Counted from the stretch's first letter, positions 18,381-28,079 are shown. The stretch is DNA of 64,000 nucleotides from Labrys miyagiensis (GCF_030160835.1 NZ_BSPC01000026.1:1-64000); one strand, 5' to 3'. Translations and numbers: made by a program. The notes: generated by a model from the sequence alone, not told the origin.

Positions 18381-18484
18381 GGAGCGTTTTACTTTCAGAT
18401 CGAATCGCGAAGAATCGCAAAATGCTTTTGATAACAGTAAGTTAATTTAGAAATCAGCTCCTGCCTGAACGCATTTTGCTCTAG
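18381..18484 (+). repeat. Dispersed repeat family A, copy 1
   Basis: A ~104-base element that starts GAGCGTTTTACTTTCAGAT and ends GCATTTTGCTCTAG. Related copies lie at 36747-36850 (same strand) and 58597-58691 (opposite strand). All are intergenic. Confidence 0.7.
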
Positions 18485-18551
18485 AGCTCGCCGAGAGATT
18501 ATCACGATAATCCTGCCGGTCGCCTAATCGCTGAGCTTGGATGCCCTAGTG

Positions 18552-19508
18552 TTATGAAGCTTGGAAAACCAAGCTGCGCTTTTTGCGAACGTAAACATTA
18601 CCTTGCACAGGAACATTCCCGCTGAGCGTATAGACCCTGGCGTTTCCGGTGAATTCGCCAGCTTGAAGGACTACTCCCTTGTCATAACGGGGGCCACCTG
18701 AAGAACACTGGCACATATCAATATCGACCTTGGATATGCCGTTTTGCACATTGACGGAGTTGACGCGGTCGACAATCGCAACATGGCTGTTGTCTGCCCA
18801 TTCAAGAACGTTGAGTACGGCGATTTCATCTGGCTTGTTGACTGGAATCTCGAACTCTCTGCTCCACTGCCCGTTCGCAATGCCCATGTAGAATTCCCAA
18901 ACGCCGGTCCACCTTAGATAATTGGAGACAAAACCGATGCACTCATTGCCAAAATAATTTCCATGCATCATGCGCTGGATGGCATTTTCCAACCGCCACA
19001 GCGACAGCACTGGCAGACCGAGTTGCCGATAGGGCAGATCGAGATCATTCCACGGTGCAAAGTAGAAAGAATAGATCGCCTTCAGCGAAACATTGTTGCT
19101 ATCGCGCAGCTGCTCCTGGTTGTCCCACAGCCAATTCCAGAGTCGGACGTAGCATTCGTAAAAGCCCTGGCCCTTGCGCATTATTCTCCATTCTTCTTGA
19201 GAATATTTCATGCCCTCGCAGGACGCCTCGAATGCTGTTTTCCCGTTATCGGTGTCTTTAATACCTGTAGCCGTCAGTGCGTCGAACAGGATCGGACCTT
19301 TGCACTCGGGCCTGTGAATTCCCATATAGGTGTCTAGGGCAACCATGCCGGCATTGGTTCGGAAACCTGGATTTCTGAGGAAATCGACGAATTCGTTCGG
19401 ACGCTTGCTCACTGTGACCATTGAAACACCTGCTCCAAGACCATCCTGTATCATTGGCAAGACGTTGCCCTTTCCCAATGTATCGCGGTCTCCCAGCGAC
19501 TGCATCAT
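18552..19508 (-). CDS. Putative papain-fold (NlpC/P60- or CHAP-like) protein
   Basis: A 318-residue protein that I do not recognise as a whole. The segment GNECIGFVSNYLRW (Cys190) followed about 50 residues later by WADNSHVAIVDRV (His242) matches the Cys-then-His layout of NlpC/P60 and CHAP hydrolases, which cut peptidoglycan peptides or amides. Before it is a 170-residue region without a visible signal peptide. A beta-rich end (about 255-318) follows. The start is uncertain: ATG 19508 has a weak binding site, and ATG 19454 with AAAGGG upstream is an alternative. It is AT-richer than the core genes, so probably acquired. Confidence 0.55.
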   Translation of the reverse strand: MMQSLGDRDTLGKGNVLPMIQDGLGAGVSMVTVSKRPNEFVDFLRNPGFRTNAGMVALDTYMGIHRPECKGPILFDALTATGIKDTDNGKTAFEASCEGMKYSQEEWRIMRKGQGFYECYVRLWNWLWDNQEQLRDSNNVSLKAIYSFYFAPWNDLDLPYRQLGLPVLSLWRLENAIQRMMHGNYFGNECIGFVSNYLRWTGVWEFYMGIANGQWSREFEIPVNKPDEIAVLNVLEWADNSHVAIVDRVNSVNVQNGISKVDIDMCQCSSGGPRYDKGVVLQAGEFTGNARVYTLSGNVPVQGNVYVRKKRSLVFQAS

Positions 19509-19812
19509 TCATCGAGGGGCGGCTGTGACGGGCTCAAATGTTGGGGCAAAAGTTAAGGCGAAAGCTGTCATCGCCGGCCGACACATTAAATTTTCATATT
19601 TTTCAAGACGCGTATGGCGGAGTGCGACCCCGCCATACTGGCACAATGAGGCTTCTCGGCGCATTCGCTGCAATGGCTGCAGACGGAACCGATCCTGAGC
19701 AAACCTTACCTCGTCCAGGCGCCGGTACGGCTCTCCATAAACGAAAAGACCCGACATGAGCCGGGTCTCCTCGATGCGTGGCACAGCGCCCCCTAGGGCT
19801 GTCCGTATCAGA
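19509..19812. other. Intergenic, nothing recognised
   Basis: No frame with a convincing start, and no repeat or RNA gene that I can identify. A short hairpin-like stretch near 19745-19775 (GACCCGACATGAGCCGGGTC) lies 3' of the His-rich gene's end and may stop transcription. Confidence 0.4.
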
Positions 19813-19998
19813 TTACATCTTGTGGGGAGGCGCCACGTAATGATGCACCACATGATGATGATGATGCACCACGTGATGATAGTGATGATGGTAATGGTGA
19901 ACCGGCTTTTTGGGAGTCGCCGTCGCTGCCTGCGGGGCGCTGACGGTGGCCATCAAGCCAAACGTGGCGAGCGCCATTGCGATAATGAAGTTCCTCAC
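19813..19998 (-). CDS. Small secreted histidine-rich protein
   Basis: A 61-residue protein. Residues 1-24 are a signal peptide (FIIAMALATFGLMATV, cut near PQA-ATA). The mature part of about 37 residues contains about 16 His in HH, HHH and HHHHH runs separated by Val and Tyr (PVHHYHHHYHHVV). I chose the GTG at 19998 because AAGGAAACACCC sits right before it; the frame is open further upstream. The His density suggests binding of Ni, Zn or Cu in the periplasm, but no such role is shown. No metal transporter is adjacent. Confidence 0.65.
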   Translation of the reverse strand: MRNFIIAMALATFGLMATVSAPQAATATPKKPVHHYHHHYHHVVHHHHHVVHHYVAPPHKM

Positions 19999-20403
19999 GG
20001 GTGTTTCCTTTTTGTTACGAGACGAAGACGAGTCGAGTAACGGGGCTATCGACACAACAAGTCCGGCAGCGAATTTACTCGCCGCACACGCATAGTAGCA
20101 CTGGCTTCTTAGCCAAGAAAGAGCACATCGGTGTTCCGCGGGCCTCGAAAGCGAGAAATTAGAAACTCCATCCAGAGCTTTGCTTGGTAGCAGTCGGAGG
20201 ATGCATTAGGGGCCATGAGGCTTCGGCTCAGAACAGCACGGGCCGCCTCCAACCTGGATACTTTGGCGAGACGTATTACTGCTCGGCTTGGCAGTGGCAG
20301 CTGTCCTGTCCTCACCAGCCGGACCGCTCGCAATGCCGCGAGGCAAAGGAAGAAGGAACGGTCGCCAGCCTGTACCACCCTATCACCCCCGCATTGCTCC
20401 GAA
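19999..20403. other. Intergenic before nadC remnant
   Basis: No supported gene. This stretch could contain decayed upstream parts of a nad operon, but I could not recognise nadA or nadB sequence in any frame. Confidence 0.35.
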
Positions 20404-20556
20404 TGTCGTTCTTCGCTCTGCCGGCCGGGCCATCGCCGAGGCGTCGGACAGGATCATGCCCGGCACGGCGCTGGCCGTCGCTGCGACCGGCGCCGATCTA
20501 ATCTCCATCGGCTGTTGACACCCAACGCTCCGATCATCGATATCGGTCTCTTCTCG
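20404..20556 (+). pseudogene. nadC 3'-end remnant (quinolinate phosphoribosyltransferase)
   Basis: The translation GRAIAEASDRIMPGTALAV, then ATGADLISIG and, after a frameshift at about 20514, [12 protein letters not shown], matches the conserved C-terminus of NadC (form: ASG.i....A.AetGvD.ISvG.LThsapalDigL). Nothing upstream in frame continues the gene, so only the last ~50 codons remain. It ends about 60 bases before bioB. On the Mesorhizobium loti symbiosis island, nadABC and bioBFDAZ are both present, so this is probably a scar of a former nad-bio cluster. Confidence 0.65.
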
Positions 20557-20617
20557 ACGCGATCCATCAGGCTCAAGGGCGTCTACGTCGACACAACGCA
20601 AGGGGAACAGCATAGAA

Positions 20618-21619
20618 ATGCACGTAGCGATTTCGCAAAGGACCCCGCCTGAAGTTCAACCCCCCCGCGATGGCCGGGTATGGACCCTGGAAGAAGCTCA
20701 GGCTCTGCACGACGCGCCCTTCAATGACCTGCTGTTTCAGGCGCAGACAGTTCATCGTCAGAATTTCGATCCCAACAAGGTCCAGCTCAGCCGCCTTCTC
20801 AGCATCAAGACAGGCGGATGTCCGGAGGATTGCGGCTATTGCAGCCAGTCGGCCCATCACGAAAGCGGGTTGAAGGCGTCAAAGCTGATGGAGGTCGAGC
20901 GCGTCATCGCCGAGGCGACCAAGGCGCGCGATTCCGGTGCCACACGCTACTGCATGGGTGCTGCATGGCGAAACCCCAAGGCGCGCGATATGGATGCGGT
21001 CGTCGCCATGGTCGAGGGCGTGAAAGCGCTCGGCATGGAGACCTGCATGACGCTCGGCATGCTCGATCTTGAGCAGTCCGCTCGTCTGAAACAGGCTGGC
21101 CTCGACTATTACAACCACAACATCGATACGTCCGAACGCTACTACGGCCAGATCATCGGTACGCGGAGCTTTGCGGATCGGCTCGATACACTCGCGCATG
21201 TTCGTCAATCCGGCATCAAAGTCTGCTGCGGCGGCATTGTCGGCATGGGCGAAGAGCCGGTGGACCGGATCGACATGCTGGTGACGCTGGCCAATCTGCC
21301 GGAGCATCCCGAAAGCGTTCCGATCAACATGCTGATTCCGATCGCCGGCACCCCGCTTGCCGACGCCAAGCCCATCGAGCCGATCGAATTCGTACGCGTG
21401 ATCGCGCTGGCGCGCATCATGATGCCGAAATCGCACGTCCGTCTTTCCGCTGGTCGCACCGCCATGACCGACGAGATGCAGGCTCTTTGCTTCTTTGCGG
21501 GTGCCAACTCGATCTTCGTCGGGGACACGCTGCTGACCGCGGGCAATCCCGGCGAAGACAAGGATGGTCTGCTGTTCCGGCGCCTCGGTATCGAGCCGAT
21601 GGAATTCGAGGCGCAATGA
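20618..21619 (+). CDS. bioB: Biotin synthase
   Basis: A 333-residue radical-SAM enzyme that inserts sulfur into dethiobiotin. The 4Fe-4S ligands are in [13 protein letters not shown] (residues ~67-79). Further family motifs are [24 protein letters not shown] and the arginine motif [10 protein letters not shown], which binds the 2Fe-2S donor cluster. AAGGGGAAC lies ahead of the start. It opens a five-gene run, bioBFDAZ, in which each gene overlaps the next by 4 bases. I searched the ~200 bases upstream by eye for the BioR box (TTATmkATAA form) and saw none, so control by BioR is not supported. Confidence 0.97.
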   Translation: MHVAISQRTPPEVQPPRDGRVWTLEEAQALHDAPFNDLLFQAQTVHRQNFDPNKVQLSRLLSIKTGGCPEDCGYCSQSAHHESGLKASKLMEVERVIAEATKARDSGATRYCMGAAWRNPKARDMDAVVAMVEGVKALGMETCMTLGMLDLEQSARLKQAGLDYYNHNIDTSERYYGQIIGTRSFADRLDTLAHVRQSGIKVCCGGIVGMGEEPVDRIDMLVTLANLPEHPESVPINMLIPIAGTPLADAKPIEPIEFVRVIALARIMMPKSHVRLSAGRTAMTDEMQALCFFAGANSIFVGDTLLTAGNPGEDKDGLLFRRLGIEPMEFEAQ

Positions 21620-22755
21620 ACGGGGAGCTCCTTGCCCGCTATGACGCGACTTTGCAGGGACTGGCGCGCAAGGACCGGCTGCGGACGCTTTCGCCGCGCG
21701 CCGGGCTCGATTTCTCGTCGAACGACTATCTTGGACTGGCCGCCTCCAGGAGACTGGGCGAAGCGGTTGCGGCGGCGATTGCGCGAGGCACGCCGGTTGG
21801 CGCCACCGGGTCGCGGCTGTTGCGCGGCAACGCGCCGGAACACGAGGCACTGGAGGCGGACGCAGCAGCGTTCTTCGGAGCCGACCGCGCGCTGTTCTTC
21901 GGCAGTGGGTACATCGCCAACTTCTCTCTCCTGACCGCCCTGCCGCAGAAGGGCGACCTGCTGGTCCTGGACGAACTCGCCCATGCCAGCATGCATGAGG
22001 GCGCGCAGGCCGGGCGTGCCCGGTTCATGCTGGCTGCGCACAACGACGTCGATGCCGCCGAAGATGCAATTGCGCGCTGGCGCGCCGAAGGCGGCATGGG
22101 CCGCATCTGGATCGCGGTCGAAAGCCTCTACAGCATGGATGGCGATTACGCGCCGCTGGAGAGCTTCGTCGCCCTTGCCGATCGGCACGAAGCATTCATT
22201 GTTGTCGACGAAGCGCATGCCACTGGCGTCTGGGGACCGGACGGTCGCGGCCTTGCCGCCGCGTTCGAGGGCCGCGACAACATTGTCGCGCTCCATACAT
22301 GCGGCAAGGCGCTGGGCGCGTCCGGCGCACTCGTCACCGGGCCACGAACGCTGTGCGACTATCTCGTCAACCGTTGCCGGCCCTTCATCTACGCCACCGC
22401 GCCATCGCCGCTGATGGCGGTCGCGGCGCGCGAAGCGCTCGCCATGCTGTCCGACGAGCCCATGCGACGTGTTCGGCTGCATGAAAATGTCGCCTTCGCC
22501 GGCCGCCAATTGGCCGAGCGCTGCGGTGTGACGCCCAGCGGCTCGCAGATTCAGCCATTTATCATCGGCGACGTCAGGCGCACGATGACCGTGGCGGCGG
22601 CACTGCAGGCCCGCGGCTTCGACATACGCGGCATTCGTCCGCCGACAGTGCCCGAAGGCACTTCGCGCCTGCGCATTTCGCTGACGCTCAACGTCGACGA
22701 TGCCGACATTTCCGCCATGATGGAGGCGCTCGTCGAGGTGTTGGCTTCGCCATGA
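21616..22755 (+). CDS. bioF: 8-amino-7-oxononanoate synthase
   Basis: A 379-residue PLP enzyme that condenses pimeloyl-ACP/CoA with alanine to form KAPA. Fold-type I motifs: [10 protein letters not shown] at the N-terminus, [33 protein letters not shown] for the PLP-contacting Asp and His, and [11 protein letters not shown] with the Schiff-base Lys. The ATG overlaps the bioB stop (ATGA). Its length is normal for the family. Confidence 0.96.
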   Translation: MNGELLARYDATLQGLARKDRLRTLSPRAGLDFSSNDYLGLAASRRLGEAVAAAIARGTPVGATGSRLLRGNAPEHEALEADAAAFFGADRALFFGSGYIANFSLLTALPQKGDLLVLDELAHASMHEGAQAGRARFMLAAHNDVDAAEDAIARWRAEGGMGRIWIAVESLYSMDGDYAPLESFVALADRHEAFIVVDEAHATGVWGPDGRGLAAAFEGRDNIVALHTCGKALGASGALVTGPRTLCDYLVNRCRPFIYATAPSPLMAVAAREALAMLSDEPMRRVRLHENVAFAGRQLAERCGVTPSGSQIQPFIIGDVRRTMTVAAALQARGFDIRGIRPPTVPEGTSRLRISLTLNVDDADISAMMEALVEVLASP

Positions 22756-23387
22756 CCAAGCGCATCGTCGTCACCGGAACAGATACCGGAATTGGCAAGA
22801 CGGTATTCTCGGCCGGGCTCGCCGGTCTGCTGGACGGCTTCTACTGGAAACCGGTGCAGTCGGGCCTCGACGACGAGACCGACAGCGAGGTGGTTGCGCG
22901 GCTTGCCGGCCTGCCGTCAGGGCGCGTGCTGCCGGAAGCCTACCGCTTGCAAAGTCCGCTTTCGCCGCATCGCTCGGCCGAGATCGATGGCGTCTCGATC
23001 GAGGCGGCCGCTCTTTCGCCTCCGGCCGTGCCAGGACCGCTCGTCATCGAGGGTGCGGGCGGGCTGATGGTACCGCTCAATCGGCGGACAAAGTTCATCG
23101 ACATCTTCGCGCAGTGGCGTGTGCCGGTCATTCTGTGCGCCCGCACCACGCTCGGCACAATCAACCACACGCTGCTGTCGATCGAGGCGCTGCGAGCTCG
23201 CTCCATCCCGCTCATCGGGATCGCCTTCATCGGCGAAGAGGTGGCCGATACGCAAAGGACAATCGCGGAATTCGGCGAGGTGCGGCAGCTTGGCAGGCTG
23301 CCGCACCTCGATCCGTTGACAGGCGAAACGCTCAGAGACGCGATGGTTGCTGCCTTCGATCTCGGCTCGATGGCCGGAGGCGAATGA
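22752..23387 (+). CDS. bioD: Dethiobiotin synthetase
   Basis: A 211-residue ATP-dependent carboxylase closing the ureido ring of dethiobiotin. The P-loop is [19 protein letters not shown] (residues 6-24), followed by WKPVQSG and [11 protein letters not shown] for substrate contact. Start and stop overlap bioF and bioA by 4 bases each, so the proteins are made from a single coupled message. The length is slightly short but within the family range. Confidence 0.95.
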   Translation: MTKRIVVTGTDTGIGKTVFSAGLAGLLDGFYWKPVQSGLDDETDSEVVARLAGLPSGRVLPEAYRLQSPLSPHRSAEIDGVSIEAAALSPPAVPGPLVIEGAGGLMVPLNRRTKFIDIFAQWRVPVILCARTTLGTINHTLLSIEALRARSIPLIGIAFIGEEVADTQRTIAEFGEVRQLGRLPHLDPLTGETLRDAMVAAFDLGSMAGGE

Positions 23388-24652
23388 TGTCGCAGTCTCA
23401 AGTCTGGCATCCGTTCACCCAACACGCGCTCGAGCCCGCCATCCCTGAAATCGTCTTGACGGAAGGGGCCTATCTCCACAAGGCCGACGGCACACGCATC
23501 CTGGACGCCATTTCCTCCTGGTGGGTGATTACCCATGGCCACCGCCATCCCCGCATCATGAAGGCCATCGAGACGACCGCGTCGACTCTCGACCAGATCA
23601 TCTTCGCGGGCTTTACCCACGAGCCGGCCGAACGCCTGGCCAAGGCGCTTGTCGGCCTTGCTCCACCCGGCCTCGACCGGGTGTTCTATTCCGACAGCGG
23701 CTCGACCTGCGTCGAGGTCGCGCTGAAGATGGCGCTCGGTTATTTCCGCAACATCGGTGCGCCGCGTTCGCGCATCGTCGTCATGGAACACAGCTATCAT
23801 GGCGACACGATCGGCACGATGAGCGTGGGTGCCCGCGGCGTGTTCAACGCCGCCTACGAACCCCTGCTGTTCGAGGTCGACACCATTCCCTTCCCGGCCG
23901 CCGGGCGCGAGCAGGAAACGCTGGACCGGTTCGAGGCAGTGTCCCGCAACCAGCACGCAGCCGCGCTGATCGTCGAGCCGCTCGTGCTTGGAGCCGGTGG
24001 CATGCTGATGTATCCGGCCTGGGTTCTGACCGAATTGAAGAAGATCGCCGAAGCCTCCGGCACGCTGCTGATCGCCGACGAGGTAATGACCGGCTGGGGG
24101 CGCACCGGAACCCTGTTCGCTTGCGAGCAGGCATCCATCTCTCCCGATATCCTGTGCACCTCCAAAGGCCTGACCGGCGGGGCGATCCCGCTGGCGGCCA
24201 CGCTTGCCACCGACGTGATCTTCCAGGCCCACTATTCCACGGACCGGAAGAAAACGTTTTTCCACTCGAGTTCCTACACCGCCAATCCGATTGCTTGCGC
24301 GGCAGCACTCGCCAATGTCGAGATCTGGCGCGACGAGCCGGTGGCCGAACGGATCGCGGTCCTGAGCGAGAAGCAGGCTGCCGGGCTTCAACGCTTTCGC
24401 GACAATCCCTTTTTTACCGATAGCCGGAAGACGGGCACGATCGCGGCCCTCGATCTGCGCACCGGCTCCAGCGGCTATCTGGCCGAGATCGGGCCGAAGC
24501 TGCGCGCTTTCTTCCTCGAGCGCGGCCTGCTCGTGCGTCCGCTCGGCAACGTCCTCTACCTTCTGCCGCCCTATTGCATCACCGGCGACGAGCTGGACCG
24601 GCTTCATGATGCCATTGAGGAGGCCGGCGAACGCTTCGGCTCGAAGCCATGA
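23384..24652 (+). CDS. bioA: Adenosylmethionine-8-amino-7-oxononanoate aminotransferase
   Basis: A 422-residue class III aminotransferase that uses SAM as amino donor to convert KAPA to DAPA. Motifs: [12 protein letters not shown] at the start, [16 protein letters not shown], the PLP-phosphate site [28 protein letters not shown] and [15 protein letters not shown] with the PLP Lys. The open frame continues upstream inside bioD, but the ATG at 23384 (ATGATG, coupled to the bioD stop) is the natural start; the ATG at 23387 is equally possible. It overlaps bioZ by 4 bases. Confidence 0.96.
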   Translation: MMSQSQVWHPFTQHALEPAIPEIVLTEGAYLHKADGTRILDAISSWWVITHGHRHPRIMKAIETTASTLDQIIFAGFTHEPAERLAKALVGLAPPGLDRVFYSDSGSTCVEVALKMALGYFRNIGAPRSRIVVMEHSYHGDTIGTMSVGARGVFNAAYEPLLFEVDTIPFPAAGREQETLDRFEAVSRNQHAAALIVEPLVLGAGGMLMYPAWVLTELKKIAEASGTLLIADEVMTGWGRTGTLFACEQASISPDILCTSKGLTGGAIPLAATLATDVIFQAHYSTDRKKTFFHSSSYTANPIACAAALANVEIWRDEPVAERIAVLSEKQAAGLQRFRDNPFFTDSRKTGTIAALDLRTGSSGYLAEIGPKLRAFFLERGLLVRPLGNVLYLLPPYCITGDELDRLHDAIEEAGERFGSKP

Positions 24653-25632
24653 GCAGGTCGTCGCGCATTCTCGGGTTCGGTCATCATGTGCCCGCGCGAA
24701 AGGTGGAGAACCCGGAAATCGAAAATCGCCTCGGGCTCGAAGCTGGTTGGATCGAGCGGCGGACCGGGATACGGTCGCGCTTCTGGGCAACGGACGAAGA
24801 CACCTTGTCGGGCCTGGCCGCGCATGCCGGTGACATGGCGTTGGCGCATGCCGGCATCGATCGCGGCGACATCGGGCTGCTCTTGCTTGCCACCTCGACG
24901 CCCGATCACCTCCTGCCGCCCAGTGCGCCGCTGGTCGCCCATCGGCTAGGACTGAGCCGCGCCGGCGCGATCGATCTAACCGGCGCCTGCGCCGGCTTCA
25001 TCTATGCGCTGATGTTCGCGGACGGATTTACCCGCCTGCACGGCAAAGCGGCCATTGTCATCGCCGCCAACATCCTGAGCCGCCGTATCAATCCGGCCGA
25101 GCGCGCCAGCGCGGTGTTGTTCGCCGACGCCGCCGGCGCGATGGTGATCGGTCCGTGCGACAACGCCGATCGGGGCATTCTCGGCGCTTCGGTGGATTCG
25201 GACGGCTCGCGCTACGGCCTGATCCAGATTCCCGCCGGAGGTAGCAACACGCCATTTCATGGCGGCCTCGACCTCGAGCAGACCCGGATGACGATCACCG
25301 ACGGCCGTGAAGTGTTCAGCAAGGCCGTGGAGATGATGACTGCCTGCTCGCAGGACGCACTCGCAGCGGCCCGAATGCAGCCGCAGGACATCGATCGGTT
25401 CGTTCCGCATCAGGCCAACGCCCGCATTTTCGACGCCGTCGGGCGAAACCTCGGCATTGCGGATGAAGCAATCGTCAAGACGATCGTCGAATACGGCAAC
25501 TCTTCCGCCGCGACGATCCCGCTCTCGCTCTCGCTCGCCCATCGCATGGAGCCGTTCAGGCCGGGCGAGAAAATTCTTCTGGCGGCGGCGGGTGCCGGTC
25601 TCAGCGGAGGCGCTCTCGTCGTCGGAATGTAG
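24649..25632 (+). CDS. bioZ: BioZ, KASIII-like entry enzyme for pimeloyl synthesis
   Basis: A 327-residue thiolase-fold enzyme related to FabH. BioZ of rhizobia and Brucella condenses glutaryl-CoA with malonyl-ACP to start the pimeloyl chain, replacing BioC/BioH. The catalytic triad is visible: Cys in [13 protein letters not shown], His in [10 protein letters not shown] and Asn in [13 protein letters not shown]. Its position as the last gene of bioBFDAZ, with an ATGA overlap, separates it from housekeeping FabH. The product feeds BioF in the same operon. Confidence 0.92.
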   Translation: MSRSSRILGFGHHVPARKVENPEIENRLGLEAGWIERRTGIRSRFWATDEDTLSGLAAHAGDMALAHAGIDRGDIGLLLLATSTPDHLLPPSAPLVAHRLGLSRAGAIDLTGACAGFIYALMFADGFTRLHGKAAIVIAANILSRRINPAERASAVLFADAAGAMVIGPCDNADRGILGASVDSDGSRYGLIQIPAGGSNTPFHGGLDLEQTRMTITDGREVFSKAVEMMTACSQDALAAARMQPQDIDRFVPHQANARIFDAVGRNLGIADEAIVKTIVEYGNSSAATIPLSLSLAHRMEPFRPGEKILLAAAGAGLSGGALVVGM

Positions 25633-26459
25633 CCGGACCGAGGGAACTGTCATGCCTGGATACGGACCTCGCCCGAGTGCAAGCGGTTTGTCAGGTTGAG
25701 GCTTACAGGTCACAACGGCGGACAATCGGGCTGACAACGCACACCAACCCTTCGACGTCGAGAGGCGGCGATGCTTAAATTCCGTCGGACGAAGGCGCTC
25801 CAGAAATTCATCGCCGTCCACATCCAGATCCACAGTCACTTGAATTCGGGGCGCCCCCTCGTCAGCCGAGAAGTCTGCAAGCAGAGACGTTCGTCCCAGC
25901 GCACACTTGTGTGCGCGACTTCCCCACAGTCGGGGAAGGAGTCGTCGCGCATTTGGGCCTTGAGTTAGCGCCTATGGAGGCTCTCGTCTGCCTTGGCCAA
26001 GTAGAAGGCTCCCGCAGCCTAAGCTAAGGTTCGGTTTGGCCTTCTTGCACTTGCCGGACCCAGCCTGGAGTTGGTTTGACAGCGCCGTCACGCCGGGGTC
26101 ACGCCGAGAGTCCCGAATATTATCCGTTGGGCGTCTTGAAACCGGCGGCTCGCATTCCGCCCGACAATTGTTGCCATCGGGTGAATCTCGCAGAGGTCCC
26201 GATGAGTGTATAATGAGAAGACAGCGAATTTAGATGTCCTCATCATGAGGCTAGCCACGACCTATAGTATCTTCGACTATGGACGGTTTAGTGTATGCTG
26301 CCTGGGCACTTCGAGGACGGAGGCCGATCCTAACTGTTGGCGGCATGGAAAAGGTGCCGAACGGGGGGCGCGGGTTTTGCGAGGCTTGAGATCCATTTCT
26401 TGATGAGCGTGCTTGAGTTGGCAAAACCTTCTCAAGCCCAAGGTCTTTGGGGGAGCCTG
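25633..26459. other. Intergenic after the bio operon
   Basis: An 827-base stretch containing a decayed IS6-type transposase end (25728-25900). I see no other gene, RNA or repeat. The last ~200 bases are moderately AT-rich and probably hold the promoter of the flavoprotein gene at 26460. Confidence 0.45.
25728..25900 (+). pseudogene. IS6-family transposase C-terminal remnant
   Basis: Reading across one frameshift near 25765, the translation gives DNAHQPFDVERRR then MLKFRRTKALQKFIAVHIQI and HSHLNSGRPLVSREVCKQRR. This matches the end of IS6-family transposases (form: ENSHQPFRRRERaM.rFr....LQkF.svH...hNhFN..RhL.sR...k.rR). The catalytic core and terminal repeats are missing. It sits ~100 bases 3' of bioZ and suggests the bio cluster was moved by insertion-sequence activity. 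Confidence 0.6.
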
Positions 26460-28019
26460 ATGAAAGCGCATATCGTCGGTGGCGGGTTCGGAGGACTCGC
26501 GGCAGCAGCATATCTTATCCGCAACGCAGGAGTGTCCGGAAAGGACATCATCATCTACGAAGCGGAACGGCAGATGGGCGGCGGGTTCTTCCTCGGCGGC
26601 ACGGCAGAGACCGGCTACAACCTGCCCGGCTCTGTCTTCGATGATAAATTCGTCTGCGCATTCGACCTGCTTCAGGGAATTCCTTCTACTCTCAATCCCG
26701 ATATTTCAGTGAAGGATGAATTCTTCACATTCAACGACCGCGAAATGTTCCAGGACCGGGTGCACATCATCGATCGCAACGGCGCTGTCCTTCGCCGCCC
26801 GCATTTCGGCCTCAACATGCGCGATGCCTTCGACCTGGTGAAACTGGCCCTGACGCCCGAGTCACATCTCGACGGGCGGCTCATCAAGGAGTTCTTTCGC
26901 GAAGAGTTTTTCGATACCGAATTCTGGTGGCTTTGGTCGACGATTATGGGCTCGTTGCCGGAGCATAGCGCAGCAGAATTCCGGCGTTACATGAACCGCG
27001 CCCTGGGTTTGTTCCCGGATCTTTCGGATATGAAGCACATTCTGCGAACGCCCGTGTGCCAGTACCAGACATTCATCGAACCATTGGTCGCCTGGCTGCG
27101 TCCTCGCGGTGTGAACTTTCTGGCTGGCGCCTTTGTACGGGACTTCGGCCTCGATCCGGCGCCCGACCGTATAACCGTCAATCGGATCGATTTCGAACAG
27201 GACGGTGCGGCACAATCGGCCGTCATCGGACCCGAGGATATCGTGCTCGCCACGCTCGGATCACAGGTCGAGAACATGTCAGTGGGTTCAATGAAGGAGC
27301 CGCCAATCCCGCAGACCGCCGGACGATCATCGGCACTCTGGCGCCGGCTGGCGGAGAAACGTCCGGGTTTCGGCAATCCCGAACTATATTTCGGGCCTCA
27401 GAAGCCCACTTCCCGCTGGGTGTCATTCACGGTCACTACGACTGAGACTTCATTCGTCGATCAACTTTCGAAATTGACCCTCAGCAAGCCGGGGCTTGGC
27501 GGACTCCTAACCATGAAGGACTCGGGATGGGTGCTGTCGGTGACGATCTTTCACCAGCCTGAAGTGATCGGTCAGCCCCCTGGCACGCATGTCTGGTGGG
27601 GCTATGGCTTGTATCCGGAACGCAACGGCGATTTCGTGAAGAAGCGGATGGATGCCTGCACCGGGGAGGAAATCTTGTCGGAGGTGCTGCAGCAGTTGCG
27701 GTTCGACCAGAAGGAAGAGATCATGGCCTCGTCCATCTGCATTCCCTGCGACATGCCCTTTGTGAACAACATCTGGCTGCCGCGCGGCCGGGCTGACAGG
27801 CCCGCAGTGGTTCCCGAGGGGGCAACCAACCTTGGGCTTATCGGCCAATACATCGAGGTTCCGAAAGATATCGCATTTACCATCGAGTATTCTGCCCGGA
27901 CGGCGTGGGAAGCGGTCCATCAGTTGCTAAAGCGCGGTCCCGCACCACCGAAGGTATTTCAAGGCCAGTTCGATCCGAAGGCTCTCTGGGGTGCCCTTAG
28001 GGTGTTTCTTTTTAAGTGA
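26460..28019 (+). CDS. Oleate-hydratase-like (MCRA) flavoprotein, atypical active site
   Basis: A 519-residue FAD protein of the oleate hydratase/myosin-cross-reactive-antigen fold; typical members add water to the cis-9 double bond of unsaturated fatty acids. The dinucleotide site is HIVGGGFGGLAAAAYL at residues 4-19. Family landmarks include WWLWSTIMGSLPEHSAAEF, LRTPVCQYQTFIEPLVAWL and LGLIGQYIEVPKDIAFTIEY. The loop that carries the catalytic RGGREM motif in studied enzymes reads YNLPGSVFDDKF, so the active Glu appears absent. It is also shorter than usual (550-650). ATG 26460 has GGGGGAG upstream. A di-haem cytochrome gene follows after 60 bases. True hydratase activity is doubtful. Confidence 0.8.
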   Translation: MKAHIVGGGFGGLAAAAYLIRNAGVSGKDIIIYEAERQMGGGFFLGGTAETGYNLPGSVFDDKFVCAFDLLQGIPSTLNPDISVKDEFFTFNDREMFQDRVHIIDRNGAVLRRPHFGLNMRDAFDLVKLALTPESHLDGRLIKEFFREEFFDTEFWWLWSTIMGSLPEHSAAEFRRYMNRALGLFPDLSDMKHILRTPVCQYQTFIEPLVAWLRPRGVNFLAGAFVRDFGLDPAPDRITVNRIDFEQDGAAQSAVIGPEDIVLATLGSQVENMSVGSMKEPPIPQTAGRSSALWRRLAEKRPGFGNPELYFGPQKPTSRWVSFTVTTTETSFVDQLSKLTLSKPGLGGLLTMKDSGWVLSVTIFHQPEVIGQPPGTHVWWGYGLYPERNGDFVKKRMDACTGEEILSEVLQQLRFDQKEEIMASSICIPCDMPFVNNIWLPRGRADRPAVVPEGATNLGLIGQYIEVPKDIAFTIEYSARTAWEAVHQLLKRGPAPPKVFQGQFDPKALWGALRVFLFK

Positions 28020-28079
28020 CGGGTTTGGCTAAATCGCGAAACCCCGCGCTGCTCCAAGCATCGTAGAAGGAAAATCACT

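Larger units (their letters stand above)
17826..18551. other. Intergenic downstream of tRNA-Met
   Basis: A 725-base stretch with no convincing full-length gene. It holds one possible tiny membrane peptide (18148-18237) and a dispersed repeat (18381-18484). No second copy of the tRNA 3' end and no integrase was found nearby. Confidence 0.5.

Noticed and set aside
19825..19905. Run of ATG/CAC-type short repeats suggesting a microsatellite
   Set aside because: It is explained as coding sequence for the His-rich secreted protein on the minus strand.
22940..24790. A 616-codon minus-strand frame opposite bioD and bioA
   Set aside because: Shadow of the coupled bio operon; composition is not protein-like.
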